From contig CM035435.1 in NCBI GenBank assembly GCA_020310875.1, positions 69,164,955 to 69,228,954 on the forward strand: 64,000 nt of DNA, written 5' to 3'. The notes under the pieces are model-generated. The model had not been told where the DNA came from. It ran no database searches and saw nothing but the letters and a program-made list of their open reading frames with translations. The position numbers and the translations under genes are program-made. Shown here in pieces: positions 20,246 through 31,772 of this stretch (within the stretch, counting starts at the first letter, position 1; every line of letters begins with the position of its first letter). The DNA comes from Ceratopteris richardii. Lineage: Eukaryota > Streptophyta > Polypodiopsida > Polypodiales > Pteridaceae.

Positions 20246-20279
20246 AGGAAACCTCTTCGTCAGCATACCCTTGAGCACT
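20246..20279 (+). other. 34-bp conserved block in A2
   Basis: Identical to A1 2845-2878 and A3 59586-59619 across all 34 positions, inside an otherwise decayed copy. Confidence 0.75.
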
Positions 20280-20317
20280 TAGCTCAACACCCAATTTTTT
20301 GCACCATATGTCTTACA

Positions 20318-20376
20318 ATGTGTTCCCCAATTAAGCATGCATAGGGCCACATTACAAGACTGTGCACAAGGCACAT
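20318..20376 (+). repeat. A2 hairpin repeat R2
   Basis: Second unit, with ATAGGGCC, ACATTACAA, then a mutated right arm (GACTGTGCACAAGGCACA). Confidence 0.55.
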
Positions 20377-20810
20377 ATTTTTTTCGATCCGTGCACTAAT
20401 ACACTTACCCATCATTCATTATGGGTTATGAGAACTTAGGATGATAATTATAAAACCCATGTTGGAAAGATCTAGAAGACATCAAGGTTAAAACATCAGT
20501 ACCTATGAAGAAATTCATCATCGATAGCTTCTCAAAATCAACATTGATAACCTCTTCTCAACAACTCACAATTTTTGAAAGCTCACAAATACACCATCAT
20601 GCTAGAATCCAAGGAAAAAGTACATACAAAGGGACTAAAACTTGCAAAGGCTAGCAGTGAAAAAAATGAAGAACATGACAACCGACCCTGCTACCTTTTG
20701 AAGTCAAACTAATTTTGTTGATACATGACGGACACTACCTCTCAAAGTACTACATGGAACACCCACTCCAACAAGGATCTCTCAGGGATGGCAGACTCGA
20801 GAGATGGGAG

Positions 20811-21448
20811 TGTTTGCACTCAAGGTCAATGCACAAGGTGTGGGAACACGTCAAAGAAGTGGACACACAAGAAGAGGGAGCATGAAAGGAGCTCCAAGAA
20901 GTACATGTCAAATTTTCATAAGAAACCCCTATAAAAATAGTGATTTTGATCACTAAAAACCATTATAAATATCATTATGCATTTTTAAAACTCTATTTTA
21001 TTCAAACTGAGGAGTCTTTGAGCTTGATGAGTAGTAGAAGTATCTATGTAGCAATTTTCATGATTTTTAGACTCTCATTGAGCCCTCAAATAAGCCTTGG
21101 AACCTAACTTTTAACTAGGCCAAACAGTAGGTCTGGACAGGACCAAAACTAGTCAAAAAACTATAAAAAGAGTTAGAGAGATCATTTTTGAGGTTAGTAA
21201 GTGGAGGCTAGCATTTTGAGGTTAGCAAGTTAGAGAAAGCGCTTCTTGAAGAGTCTAACCAAGTTATTGAGAATCAAAGCTTCCATTGTTCCTATCTTTG
21301 TTATCTTGCCTTGTATGCATGTGTGTGTTTATGCATGTATGTGTTTGTCACTCACATTTTCTTACCACAATTGCTCACGATCTTCATATCCTCCTCACGT
21401 CTCTACATATTGACAAGTAAAGGAGGTGGCGCTCATGCTTGGGATACA
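20811..21448 (+). repeat. 3' LTR of A2
   Basis: The LTR starts TGTTTGCACTCAAGG directly after the purine tract. The TATA box TATAAAAAG lies at 21162-21170, after GGTCTGGACAGG. It ends GCTTGGGATACA at 21448, matching the A3 end GCTTGAGCTACA, which is an imperfect inverted copy of the start. Length is about 638 bp. Confidence 0.75.
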
Positions 21449-23470
21449 AAGGCCCAACATGTTGTGTCTGTTTGTGACCCTACCATTGTCGCAAGCTTAA
21501 TATGCCTATCAGATTAGAGGATCAAGTGGGAGTCCAAGAATAGATCTTATAGGAGGCACCATTGTAGCAAACAGGGCCATGTGGTAAGTGAGTGCCCTCT
21601 TTTAAGTTTGACTTGCTAGTTATGCAAGAAAGCTCGTCATGAGGCCTAGGAATGTCAGTCAAGAGGGATGCCCGCATAAACGTCTTGGGCACAAGGAGGA
21701 GCCCAACCACCAACTAATGTGATGGTGGTTGCACCTATTCAAGGTAACTCTTATAACCCTCAACATAGGGATAACTTTGGAAATGAGCCAAGGAGGCCAA
21801 TTATTTGTTTCAGATGTGGAGAATGTGGGCATTACCAAAGCAGATGCACTCTACCAGAAAATGCCCCTCCTCGCAAAAATTTCCTAGAGGCTAGGGACCA
21901 TTATACAAATTTTTGTCCAAAGAACCAAGCATCTTCATCTAGACCTCATATACAAATGATTTTGGTGAACAAAGAAAAGGTTGCAAAACAAGTCAATGTG
22001 CCATCACCATCTAACAGAGTAGTGCAGTTAGAAGAAATTGAATCCTTTGTAATGCAGACAAGAAGCAAGGGGAAGGCTCAATTAAACATAGGTCAAGAGT
22101 CAAGGACTAATGGATTGAACAAAGGCAAAGGGATGTCTAAAGACAAGGCCAATACCTATGAAAATACAAGCCAAAGAGGAGATATCATAGGTACTAGTGA
22201 TGCCATTGGGCATGCATTTAGCATGGCTCATGAGGACTTGCAGCAATCAAATAGAGCCCATGCTTTAAAGGAATCTGAAGCTTCAAGACTACTCAAATCA
22301 ATTAAAAAGGAGGTTATTTTTTATTTAATAAATATGGATGCAAAATTCAGGGTAGAGGTCTTGTAGATAATTGATGAGGCTTCCACAATAGCATTAGTGG
22401 AAAAGACTGCTAGGTTGAGTAAGGATAAAAATGTAGGGGAAGCCCCCCTCATAGATTACAAAAGCCCACATCTAACTCACTATCAGAGGGCATGAGTTAC
22501 AAGGAGTTATTGTGGATGGAGATTCTGGCATTAACTTGATGCATGAACATACCATGAAAAAGCTTGGATAACCTTCAAGACCTACCAATTTCACTGTAAC
22601 AATTGGCAGATCAAAGCATAGTAAGACCTATGGGAGTGGTCCCTAGAGTCCCAATGGAGATACAAGGTAACATCTTCACCTTGGATTTTCTTGTCTTAAG
22701 GCTATCACATGTAGATGGAAGTTTCCCACTATTGCTTGGGAGACCTTGGCTAAGGCATGCCAATGTGCTGCATGATTGGGGTAAGGACACAATGTGGGTA
22801 AAGCAAGAGGGGAAAGAGTTGCAGCATATATTTTTAGAAGAAGGACGAGACAACCAACGATATACCAGCATGATGCAGACAATTGGTATTTGTTTCGAAG
22901 AAGAATTGTTGGACAACCCAGAGGTAGATTTATTTGAAGAAGAAAATATGTTGGCTTGGCTACATGGAGAAGACTCATCATCCTGCTATGGAATTTTTCC
23001 AAACAACTCAAGTAGAGAGGAAGTCTATGAAGGAAAAGAAGAGATCATTCAGGTTTTTGATTTGGGTGACACAGTCATATGCCAGAAAAGAGAGAAGAAA
23101 AGACATATCCTTAACTGCAAGATTGATGAAGCTTCTTCAAATCCTACATCAATGATCACTTTGTTATGGATACTGGTATGGATATCATCTGTTATGATAA
23201 TCTTTATAGTAGCAAGTGCAGGGCTTTACAAGGATGTGGAAGGAGTACCTGCAGGTCTTTGGAAATAGAGGATTCCATTGGCTGAAGAAGCTAGAAGAGT
23301 AAGATGGAAATGTTATAAATTAAAAGAGTGGCCCTATCAGATGATCAGTGTTCCCAAAAGGAAGACAATTCAAATGAAGTGCAATACAATTAGAGACTTT
23401 GGAGGGAAAAGAGCTTCCATTGGTCATCATATCCAGGCTCAAGGCCTATAATTAGCAAAAGTAAAGCTTT
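21449..23470 (+). pseudogene. Ty3-C gag nucleocapsid and protease relic
   Basis: A different Ty3/gypsy element. Zinc-knuckle remnants are at 21558-21600 ('HHCSKQGHVVSECPLL') and 21800-21850 ('CFRCGECGHYQSRC', canonical CX2CX4HX4C), with a further 'HYTNFCPK'. Protease: 'GVIVDGDSGINLMHEHTMKK' (about 22505-22565) and 'FPLLLGRPWLRHANVLHDWG' (about 22725-22785), then an acidic stretch and a hydrophobic segment (LLWILVWISSVMIIFIVA, about 23163-23218) that probably reflects a frame change rather than a true membrane segment. 'IPLAEEARRVRWKCYKLKEW' near 23275 marks the approach to RT, which is lost. The relic joins Copia-2 near 23475. Confidence 0.65.
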
Positions 23471-23475
23471 CTGGA

Positions 23476-24580
23476 TCACCTAGAACTTGCAAAATTTATC
23501 CAAGTTGTACATAGCCTTCTCGTACCATTTTTCTTCTTAAATTCTATTATTTTTAATCAATTCAAACACCAAATCTCTACCTAGCTTCAGTTGTTGTGTG
23601 AGTGGGTTGTAAAATTTATATTTCTTTTCCTCAACGAAATATCGAATGAAGATTTTTCTACTTTTGGATCAAGTTTCATCCTCAACTCATTTGGAATATG
23701 TACATGTGCAATATAACATAATACTTTCATATGTGATAAGTTTGGCATTTTGCAAGTACAATTTTCAAGTGTAACATGATGTACAAGAACAGTCCGAGTT
23801 CTATTCATGATGTATATAGCATTGTGCTTAGCTTCTTCCTCATAACAATGAGGCACATTTTTCTTAGTCATCAAGGTTCTTTCTATTTCTACAATATGTC
23901 TATTTTTGCATTCACCAATGCCATTCTATTGTGATTTTGCATGAAAATGTCCTTTGAATTCCATGACCTTTTAGAAAACACTTGAATTCATTCAAAATGT
24001 ATTTACCTCCTCCATCATATCTTAATGTCTTAATATACTTCCTTGTTTACCTTTCCACCATAGCCTTGAAATTTTGAAAGTGAGTAAACACCTCACTCTT
24101 CTCCTTCATGAAATATACCCATACTTTCCATGTATGTTCATGAATGAACATAAAACCTACAACCTCCTATAGATGTGGTCTTTGTAGGAACTGAAACATA
24201 TTTATCTACTATTTATAGCACATTCTCACTAACATGCTTGTCATGTGGAGATGATGCCCTTGATAGTTTACCAAGTTGACATGCTTCACATAACTTCTAC
24301 ATCTCTACAACCTTGAAATTTGGTAGCCCATTGACAAGCTCCTTTGATGACATCAACTTTAGCCTCTACAAATTTTCATGTTCGATTCAATTGTGCAAAA
24401 TCAATATGTCAGCAATAACACGTGCACCTTTTGCAAACATGGCTCCATTCATTTCATGAATTTTCACATTCAAGGTGAACATCCTACCCACTTTGTTCCC
24501 TTTGACGATCAACCTTGCTTTTTTTTGTACTCTTCTACATATAGACCATCAACATTGAACCCAAATTTTAATCCCTGGTC
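23476..24580 (-). pseudogene. Copia-2 protease end, GAG-pre-integrase and integrase (left segment)
   Basis: Minus-strand Ty1/copia. From 24580 downward: 'QGLKFGFNVDGLYVEE', the GAG-pre-integrase remnant 'CEACQLGKLSRASSPHDK' (about 24290-24240), and integrase core pieces 'YIKTLRYDGGGKYILNEF' (second catalytic Asp, about 24040-23990) and 'ECKNRHIVEIERTLMTKK' (Glu, about 23910-23860). The C-terminal part follows ('MPNLSHMKVLCYIAHVHIP', 'FYNPLTQQLKLGRDLVFE', to about 23530). RT, RNase H and the 3' LTR are missing. It joins directly to the right segment at 30076 once Copia-3 is removed. Confidence 0.8.
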
Positions 24581-24798
24581 TATTGGAGCAAAGCAATCCC
24601 TAATTGGTGATTATGAAGAACATGGAGCAAGTTAGAGAACAAAATGAAGCCAAAGAAGTCATTTGAAGAAAGTGAAGAGATCTCATAAATGTAGCTTGTA
24701 TACATATGTACATTACAGATGAAAAGTCTTGTTCTATGAGTATAGATGATCATTAAAATGATAAGGAGTAATGTAATAGGTGCAGGATGAGTCTAGAA
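24581..24798 (+). repeat. Copia-3 5' LTR, truncated
   Basis: Matches the first ~220 bp of the 3' LTR at 29062 with scattered differences. It stops after GAGTCTAGAATCATATGTA, where a deletion has removed the remaining LTR, the primer site, the leader and the start of gag. Confidence 0.8.
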
Positions 24799-25800
24799 TC
24801 ATATGTATGCTCACCTCATGAGAAAATATTTGATGAATTCATTACAAGAGAAGAAGGAAAGTCTGATTTTGAAGATCCTAGTGTTCCAACTAGGGAAGAG
24901 CTTGCAGATTTGAAGAACTGGATGAAGAAGGATGCTCAAGCTAGGAGCATCATTTACATGGTTGTAAATGATTATCTTCTACCTCATATTAGAGGATTAG
25001 AAAGTGCAACAGATGTGTGGAATGCTTTGGAAGAGCATTTTCAAAATACAACCAAGTCAAGGAAGTCATCATTATGGACTGACTTCACAAAATCTTCAAG
25101 AAGAAGAGTTCACAATCAATTTCTGATTAGGTGGCAAGAATGAAGGATATTGCAGATAGCTTGGGAGTAGTAGATAAATATATTGAAGAGGATAAGTTGG
25201 TAAGATAAATGCTTACAGGTTTGAGAGGAGATGAGAAATGGAAGCCTTTTATATTGTCCATAGAATTTTCATTATATCACTTTACTCATGATCTTAATCA
25301 ATTGCTAGGACACATGCTAACCTTTGAGCAGGACATTACGGGAGATAATGATAGGAGTGCAATTCAAGCTATGTACTCCAAGGACAAGAGAAATAATGTC
25401 AAAGGAAAGCATTCTACGGATGATGAAGGATCTTCAAGTAAGCTAATTTCACAAGAGGGAAGATGAATTCAAGAGGTAAATGAAGAGGAGGTAAGAATAA
25501 AGATAATGCTAGAGCTTGTTGGATTTGTAGCAGAACAAATCATTTAGCAAATGATTGTTGGTATAACAATCAAAATGGCGGAAGTCATAATCAGAGTTTC
25601 AATCAAAGAGGTAGAGGAGGCAAAAATCAAAGAGGTAACTTCAGAGGAAGAGGTGGTAGGACATCATATGCTAGAGGAGGTGGAAGAAGCTTTCAATCTC
25701 AGTCCTATAATAACAACTATTATAATTATGCATCAGATCAGAAGGATGACATGACTCTCATTTTGAATGCAACACATGAAGCAATAGGAGAAGATTAAAG
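24799..25800 (+). pseudogene. Copia-3 gag
   Basis: Gag without its first ~30 residues: 'EEGKSDFEDPSVPTREEL', 'DYLLPHIRGLESATDVWNAL', 'FQNTTKSRKSSLWTDF', then after frameshifts 'LTGLRGDEKWKPFILSIEF' and 'LLGHMLTFEQD' (25209-25466). The zinc knuckle 'CWICSRTNHLANDC' at about 25519-25560 is the canonical CX2CX4HX4C. A Gly/Arg/Asn-rich tail follows. Confidence 0.8.
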
Positions 25801-27660
25801 GGTATTCTATATTGACTCAGGATGGACCAATCATCTGAGTGGCAACATATCATTGATGACTGATATGGAAGCAAAGGTGAGTGGACATACAATTCAAACA
25901 GGAGATAATACCAAGCATAAAGTGGAAAGCATTGGATCAGTGAAGACAAAGAGTGGAAGCACACTCTTAAGTAAGGTACTTTATGTTCCTACTATTCCTA
26001 AATTGATAAGTGTAGGACAAATTGTGGAGAAAGGATATGAACTCAAATTCACAAATAATTGTGTTTATGTGCAAGATCCAAATCAGGGATATAGAAGCAT
26101 CATTACAGGTCAAAAAGAAGGAAGGCTTTTTACTCTCAAGGTCCAAGGAAATGTGGGACATGCATTGTTTACTTATGGAAGCCAAAAGATGTGTGAGTTA
26201 GACCTATGGCATAAAAGCTAGGTCATCTTAATGACAGAGCTATAAAAGAAATGTCAAAGAATGATGTAGTGCTTGGATTGCCAAATGTTGAAGGTCAACA
26301 CATGGTATAAAAGTGTGAAGCTTGTCAATTAGGTAAAGCTTGTAATAAAGTGATAGGTAGGAGATGGTTGAACCACACCCTAAGAGGGAGGATTAGGAAG
26401 TAATCCTCAACCATGGCTTTTGGGACAAGTGGTTAGCCCATCACATTCCTAACCAAGAGGTTCTGAGCTCAATTCCTTACAAAGCTCACAGAAGTTCATA
26501 CAATAAATCAGGATAAAAGTATTCAAATATGCTTGAGTTGGTTCATACAGATGTGTGGGGTCCTTCAAGGGACTATAGCATAAATGGATCCAGATATTAT
26601 GTATTGTTTGTGATGATGCAACAAGATGGATTGCACTTGATGTAATCAAGGATAAGTTTGAAGTATTCAAGACATTCAAACATTATCATGCTTATGCAGA
26701 AAGGATTACAGGACAAAAGCTCAAGGTTGAGATCAGATGGAGGGGGAGAGTATTTTTCTAAAGAGTTTGATGACTATTTGATGAATGCAGGTATAAAAAG
26801 AGAAGTAACTTGCAAGTACTCCCCTCAACAAAATGGAGTTGCAGAAAGAAGGAATAGAACTCTTGTAGAGTTTGCAAGATCAATGATGAAGGAGAAGAAT
26901 TGTCCAAACTACTTATGGGCAGAAGCTATCAACATTGCAACATACCTGGTAAATAGGTTACCCTACAAAGCTTTGGATGGTAGAACACCTTATGAAGCAT
27001 GGGGGGGCAAGAAACCTACTCTTGATCATTGTAAGGTATTTGGATGTTTGGCATATGCTTATGTTCCTTCTCAATTAACACATAAGTTAGAACCCAAACC
27101 AGAGAAGTATGTGTTTATTGGGTATGATGATAGACAGATGGGTTACAAATTGTGGAGTCCATCCACAAAGCAATTTCTTGTTACAAAAGATGTTACATTT
27201 GATGAGCAGAGCACATGGTATACAGGGTCAACAAATGATTATGCAAATGTTGAAGAAGTACAAAGGAAAGGGAAGACAAAAGTAAAGGTGTATGAGGAAG
27301 ATATTGATGATGATGATTGTAAAAGTAAATTGCAGGGCAATAATGAAGATAGGCCAAGACTTGATCCAGAATCAAATGTGGCTAAGACTTCAAGAAGTGC
27401 AGAGGTCAGAAGATCTTTGAGAGAAAGAAAAGAACCTATCAGGTATAGCTATGATACATCTTTCTTAACAACAAAACATTATGCTTATATTGTGAAGACA
27501 GAAGAAGATCTAACCACATATGAAGAAGCTAAAGGTAAACAAAATTGGGAGAAGGCAATGCAAGAAGAGTATGATGCTCTACTTGAGAATGAGACATGGG
27601 AATTGGTGCCAAGATCAAAGAATCATAAGGTAATTGGATGTAAGTGGGTGTATAAGACAG
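25801..27660 (+). pseudogene. Copia-3 protease and integrase
   Basis: Protease: 'VFYIDSGWTNHLSGN' (25803 on), with the DSG kept but the usual Cys replaced by Trp; 'SKVLYVPTIPKLISVGQIVE'. GAG-pre-integrase ends 'KCEACQLGKA' at about 26310-26342, followed by a ~152-bp foreign insert (26350-26501). Integrase: 'LVHTDVWGP' (about 26535), 'RSDGGGEYFSKEFDDYL' (about 26728) and 'QQNGVAERRNRTLVEFARS' (about 26828-26880), so the D, D and E positions are all still encoded, split by frameshifts. The C-terminal part and the start of RT continue to about 27660. Confidence 0.8.
26344..26507 (+). mobile_element. SINE-like insertion in Copia-3 integrase
   Basis: A ~152-bp insert (26350-26501) interrupts the GAG-pre-integrase/integrase junction. 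It is flanked by AATAAA direct repeats (26344-26349, 26502-26507). It has a pol III A-box-like TGGGACAAGTGG (26421-26432) and a B-box-like AGCTCAATTCC (26465-26475) at tRNA-like spacing. A fold-back lies upstream (GAGGATTA/TAATCCTC, about 26385-26407, and ATGGTTGA/TCAACCAT around it). A tRNA-derived SINE is the best reading; a small fold-back element is the alternative. Confidence 0.45.
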
Positions 27661-29045
27661 AGGTTTGCAAATGGTGAGGTTTTTAGATACAAAGCTAGAC
27701 TTGTGGTTAAAGGTTATGCCCAAACTTATGGGGTAGATTATGATGAAACCTTTAGTCCAGTTGCTAAGATGTCTACAATTAGAACTCTAATTGCTATTGT
27801 TGCTTGCAAATGATGGAAGTTGTCACAATTAGATGTGAAAAATGCATTTCTGAATGGATATATTGCAGATGAAGTGTACATGGAGCAACCAAAGGGTTTC
27901 ATAAATTCAATTGGATCAGATTATGTATGTAAGCTCAAGAGAGCTTTGTATGGTTTAAAGCAAGCCCCAAGAGCATGGAATTACAAGCTTGTTAAGTTCT
28001 TGAATGAATGTGGATATCAAGCTTCAAAAGAATATAATAGCTTGCTAGTGAAGGCAAGTGAAGATGGGTTCATATATATGTGTATTTATGTTGATGATAT
28101 TATTGTCACAGTTACAGATGCTCAAGGAATCAAGGAGCTTAAGAAGCAAATAGAGAAGGAGTTTAAGGTAAGTGATTTGGGAAACTTGTCTTATTTCTTA
28201 GGAATGCAGATTGTGTATACTCAACATGGAGTATATGTTACACAAGAGAGATACTTGAAGAATCTTTTGGTCAAGCTCAACATGGAAGATTGCAAGTCTT
28301 CAACCACACCATTGGAGGTAAATCATAAATTGAGTAGATATGGAGGAGAAGAATTTTTTAATGATATGAAGAAATATCAGAGTTTGGTAAGTATTTTGAT
28401 CTCTCCTACCTTGACAAGACCAGACCTATCATATGCAGTTGGTGTCTTATCACAAGTTATGCATTGTCCAAAGAAAATTCATTGGATTGCAGCTCAAAGG
28501 GTACTCAGATATATCAAGGGAACTCTAAGTGAAGGTTTGTATTATGGTTTTACTTTTGACACAAGAATTAAAGTGTTTAGTGATGCAGATTGGGCAGGTA
28601 ATTCAGATGATAGAAGGTCTACTCATGGTTTATCTCTGTTATATTGGAGATAAGTTAGTTTCTTGGTGCTCAAAGAAGCAACATATAGTTGCTTTTTCAT
28701 CCACAAAAGCTGAGTATAAAGGAATGGTAGAGGCTGCAAAAGAAGTGATATGGTTGAAGACCTCATTGAAAAATTTTGGAACTGATCAAAGTACTCCAAT
28801 CATTTTTGGAGACAACATGAGTTCACTATATTTGGCAACTAATCCTGTTTTTCATGCCAAGACTAAACACATAGAGATTTAGTATCATTTCTTGAGAGAA
28901 AAGGTACTTGACAAAGAGATTGAAGTCTTGTATACACCAACAAAAGAGCAAGTTGCAGATATGTTGCCAAAAAGCTTAGATGGACCTAAGCTACAAAAGT
29001 TCAAAGAGATGGCAGGAATAAAGAAGAATGGCATAATCACAATAA
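27660..29045 (+). pseudogene. Copia-3 reverse transcriptase and RNase H
   Basis: RT: '[20 protein letters not shown]', a stop near 27811, 'QLDVKNAFLNGYIADEVYM', 'LYGLKQAPRAWNYKL', the catalytic 'CIYVDDIIVT' (about 28080-28112), 'VSDLGNLSYFLGMQ', 'YVTQERYLKNL' and 'ISPTLTRPDLSYAVGVLSQ'. RNase H: 'VFSDADWAGNSDDRRSTHG' (to about 28630), then after a frameshift 'KLVSWCSKKQHIVAFSSTKA', 'FGDNMSSLYLATNPVFHAK' and 'EVLYTPTKEQVADM'. One frameshift and a few stops break an otherwise well-kept domain. Confidence 0.85.
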
Positions 29046-29050
29046 GTGAT

Positions 29051-30070
29051 TGAGGGGGAGCTATTGGAGAAAAGCAATACCTAATTGGTGATTATGAAGA
29101 ACTTGGAGCAAGTTGGAAAACAAAATGAAGCCAAAGAAGTCATTTGAAGAAAGTGAAGAGATCTCACAAATGTAGCTTGTATACATATGTACATTACAAA
29201 TGGAAATTCTTGTACTATGAGTATAGATGATCATTATAATGATAGGGAGTAATGTAATAGATGCATGATGAGTCTAGAATCATATGTATATAAGTCAATA
29301 ATGAAAAGAAATAGGAGCATGAGTCATTAGAAGAAAAGTGTTCATGTGATAGATGTGTAGAGAGTCATCTCCATGAGTTAGCATCGAGTCTTTCTTTGAT
29401 TTCTCTCAATCTGATCAAGTGGATCATGAAATCTTTTGTAAAGATCTAATCTAGTAGCTAATCAAGATATGTTCAAAGTTTCATGGTCTAATTCATTTCA
29501 GGTTGTGTGTATGATCAATAGGAACATGTATATGTAAAGTCTGCAGATAGAACTCTCAGAGTTGCACACTTTTTCGTGTCAATGTTTTGCTTGGATCTCA
29601 GTGCACAGTGTAAAGTTTTTAATGAGCGTTCAAAATCTTATTTAGAAGGTAAGGAAGCTATGGGTAAAACCATTTAGCAAAATGGGACTTTTGCTGTGAG
29701 AAATCAATCTTGGAAGTTGACTATGCAAAGTCGCTTGTTCAAAAAGATAGTTTCTAACATACCTTTGATCTTAATTATCAAATCAGAGTTTTAATTGTTC
29801 TTTTGAAGATCTAATGGTTGATATGATTGCACAAAGGTAGCATGGAGGTATGTATATCATTAGATTGAAGAAATTTGAAGTTATGTGCAAGTAATGAAGT
29901 TAAATTATGAAGGAGACTTCTTGAAGAAGAAGAAACTTCACTCAGAGAAGTGATAGTGAATGATTTTGTAAATCAAGGTAACATTTGTGTAAATTTTGGT
30001 CTATGACTGGTATAGCGGTGTTCTTAGATTAGTATAGATCAAGCCTTTGGAGATTAAGAGGTCTCCAACA
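29051..30070 (+). repeat. Copia-3 purine tract and 3' LTR
   Basis: TGAGGGGGAG (29051-29060) precedes the LTR at 29062 (TATTGGAGAAAAG). TATATAAG at 29287-29294 is the likely promoter. The LTR ends CCAACA at 30070, giving 1009 bp, close to the 1013 bp of Copia-4. TGGTC follows as the target duplication. Confidence 0.85.
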
Positions 30071-30075
30071 TGGTC

Positions 30076-30758
30076 AACCATTTTTCCAACCAAAACTAGG
30101 TGCTTTGTTATATTAGGAACATGCAATACATCAGTAAGATGCTTTACCTTCCCATGCTCCATGGATAGTGCTATGTTTCCTATATGCTTGATAGGATTTG
30201 ATGTATCATTGCCTGTTTCAAAAAATCCAAGAACAAATAATTTCTACAAACTACTAAAACATTCTACATGGTTAATCGTGCGATTTGAAGCACCTTAATA
30301 AACATATTAGACATTAACGTTCGCTTTTGAAGCATTAGTAAAAATTGTATTCATCATGTCATGTTGGACCATGAACACCTTCTTCGAATCATTTGCACTT
30401 GTGGCCTGCAATCACATTCAAAGTGACCAAGTTTACCACAATTCCAACATCACTTACTATCATTACCCAAATCATTGCTTTGGAATTTTTTTGGGCTCTT
30501 TGGCTCCCCCTGCATTGAAATTGTCCTCTACCTCCTACATTATTTTGTTATTTACCTTGGTCTTGATTACTATTTCCTCTTCCACTTCTGAAGCCTCTAT
30601 CTCGGCCTCTTTCTCTGTGATAAAACAATACGTTCTTGGAACCAGCTTTTCCTTGGGAGTTTGAGTTTTCAACAAGGTTCTTTTCTCCAATTATTAGCAT
30701 GGGCACAAGATCAAAAAAAATTTTGAATATAATCCTTCGTCTAAATAGAAGTTCTGAA
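30076..30758 (-). pseudogene. Copia-2 gag C-terminus and protease (middle segment)
   Basis: From 30758 downward: 'RTSI' and 'DLVPMLIIGEKNLVENSNSQ', then the zinc knuckle 'CWNCGKLGHFECDC' at about 30440-30400, and protease/linker 'MEHGKVKHLTDVLHVPNITK' ending 'LVLVGKMVDHV' at 30076. The reading connects to 24580 across Copia-3 and to 31867 across the Copia-8 tail. Confidence 0.75.
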
Positions 30759-31772
30759 TGTTGGAATTTGGGGCCCCAGGATCTTCCAATTCCAAAAAAC
30801 TTTGAGCATACACACTTAATTATACAAGATGATAAGTGAGAGATAGAAATAAATATTGAGACAAGAGTAAGTAACGTAAGCAAATTGCTTACTCACTAAT
30901 GTAGATGGACAAATTACAAAATGGGAGTACTACCCAACCATATGATGGTGCACGCACTAAATGGAAAAATAGCCAAGAAGATGATGATGTACATAATTCA
31001 AATTATGTTGTTATAATCTGAGTATGTGTGAAGCGAACGAGCAATGGAGTGAACCTAACCCCTCAAGATAGTGCAACAAATCTGAAAATCAACAAACCCT
31101 AATTCTGAAATTAGGGTTCAAAAACCCTAAAATAGAATATAGGATTAACTTACAAAAGATAGCTGCTCCAAACTTGTAGAAGACTCCTTGCTCTAAGAGA
31201 GTAGCCTCTCCTTCACCTCTCCTTACCCTCAAAAGCTTCAGAACTCCAAAATGGACACTATATGAGCATCAACTCTTGCTTGAATTATCCAAAAGTGTAC
31301 CAAACATGTCACTTATATAGTGTTGTGCCTCCAAAATAAATCTAGCATAAGTTTTTAGCAAAAAACTCATATCGCAAGTCAAAAAGTTGCTATCGTTTTT
31401 TTTATCGCAAAACAATGCTTTTGGGGTGCTAAAAAAAATCCTATCACTAAATTTAAATTGTGCTTTATTTTTTATTGCCCAACTTTGCTTTTGACATCCA
31501 ATAAATCTACTACCTAGCTTTTTTTGTGTCTTGTACATCAAGAACCTCATAAATATGCATCCACCATTTTAGGGCAAGAATTAGGGTTTTGAGTTTTCTC
31601 TTAACTCTGACATCTGATGATAGAATGAAGCATATCACTAGATAGCTCTCATGAAGCTCTATCTATCTAGCCTAAAAACGTTTTACCTAAAATGTACAAA
31701 AAATTTGGCTAAATCCTAAGTTGGATTTGTTGGAGATGGACCATATGTACATTGATTTCCAACAATCCCTCC
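30759..31772 (-). repeat. LTR of the Copia-8 tail
   Basis: Starts TGTTGGAA at 31772 and ends TTCCAACA at 30759, a perfect 8-bp terminal inverted repeat; 1014 bp. A TATA-like CTATATAAGTG on the minus strand lies near 31315. An inverted AACCCTAATT...AATTAGGGTT pair lies at about 31087-31113. Confidence 0.75.

Larger units (their letters stand above)
19794..20810 (+). other. A2 3' noncoding module
   Basis: Counterpart of A1 1801-3410, shorter because the variable slot is empty. It holds R1 (19855-19912), an A-rich tract (about 20010-20055) running directly into GAGAAGGGAT, CCATGGTAAG (20198-20207), the 34-bp conserved block (20246-20279), R2 (20318-20376) and a mutated purine tract GAGAGATGGGAG ending at 20810. 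Confidence 0.75.
13640..21448 (+). mobile_element. Ty3 family A copy 2 (A2), decayed, 5' LTR missing
   Basis: Collinear but degenerate element: gag remnant, upstream protease, RT (with an inverted block), RNase H, double zinc-binding module, integrase, integrase CTD, post-integrase protease-like domain, WVPK tail, 3' noncoding module, purine tract and 3' LTR ending at 21448. It is the only copy in the window that shows both protease regions in one element. No 5' LTR was found; the left end abuts Ty3-B RNase H. Confidence 0.75.
24581..30070 (+). mobile_element. Copia-3, complete-ended but decayed Ty1/copia element
   Basis: The ends are TATTGG at 24581 and CCAACA at 30070, flanked by a 5-bp target duplication TGGTC (24576-24580, 30071-30075). 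It lies in Copia-2 in the opposite orientation; the Copia-2 protease reading resumes across it. The 5' LTR is cut short by a deletion running into gag. Both LTRs begin TA rather than TG. Proteins are 60-70% like those of Copia-4 by eye, so it is a relative of that family. Confidence 0.85.

Noticed and set aside
23163..23218. Hydrophobic segment resembling a membrane helix or an env-like protein in Ty3-C
   Set aside because: It follows an acidic Gag-Pol linker in a decayed element and most likely results from a frame change; no signal peptide or envelope-type features surround it.
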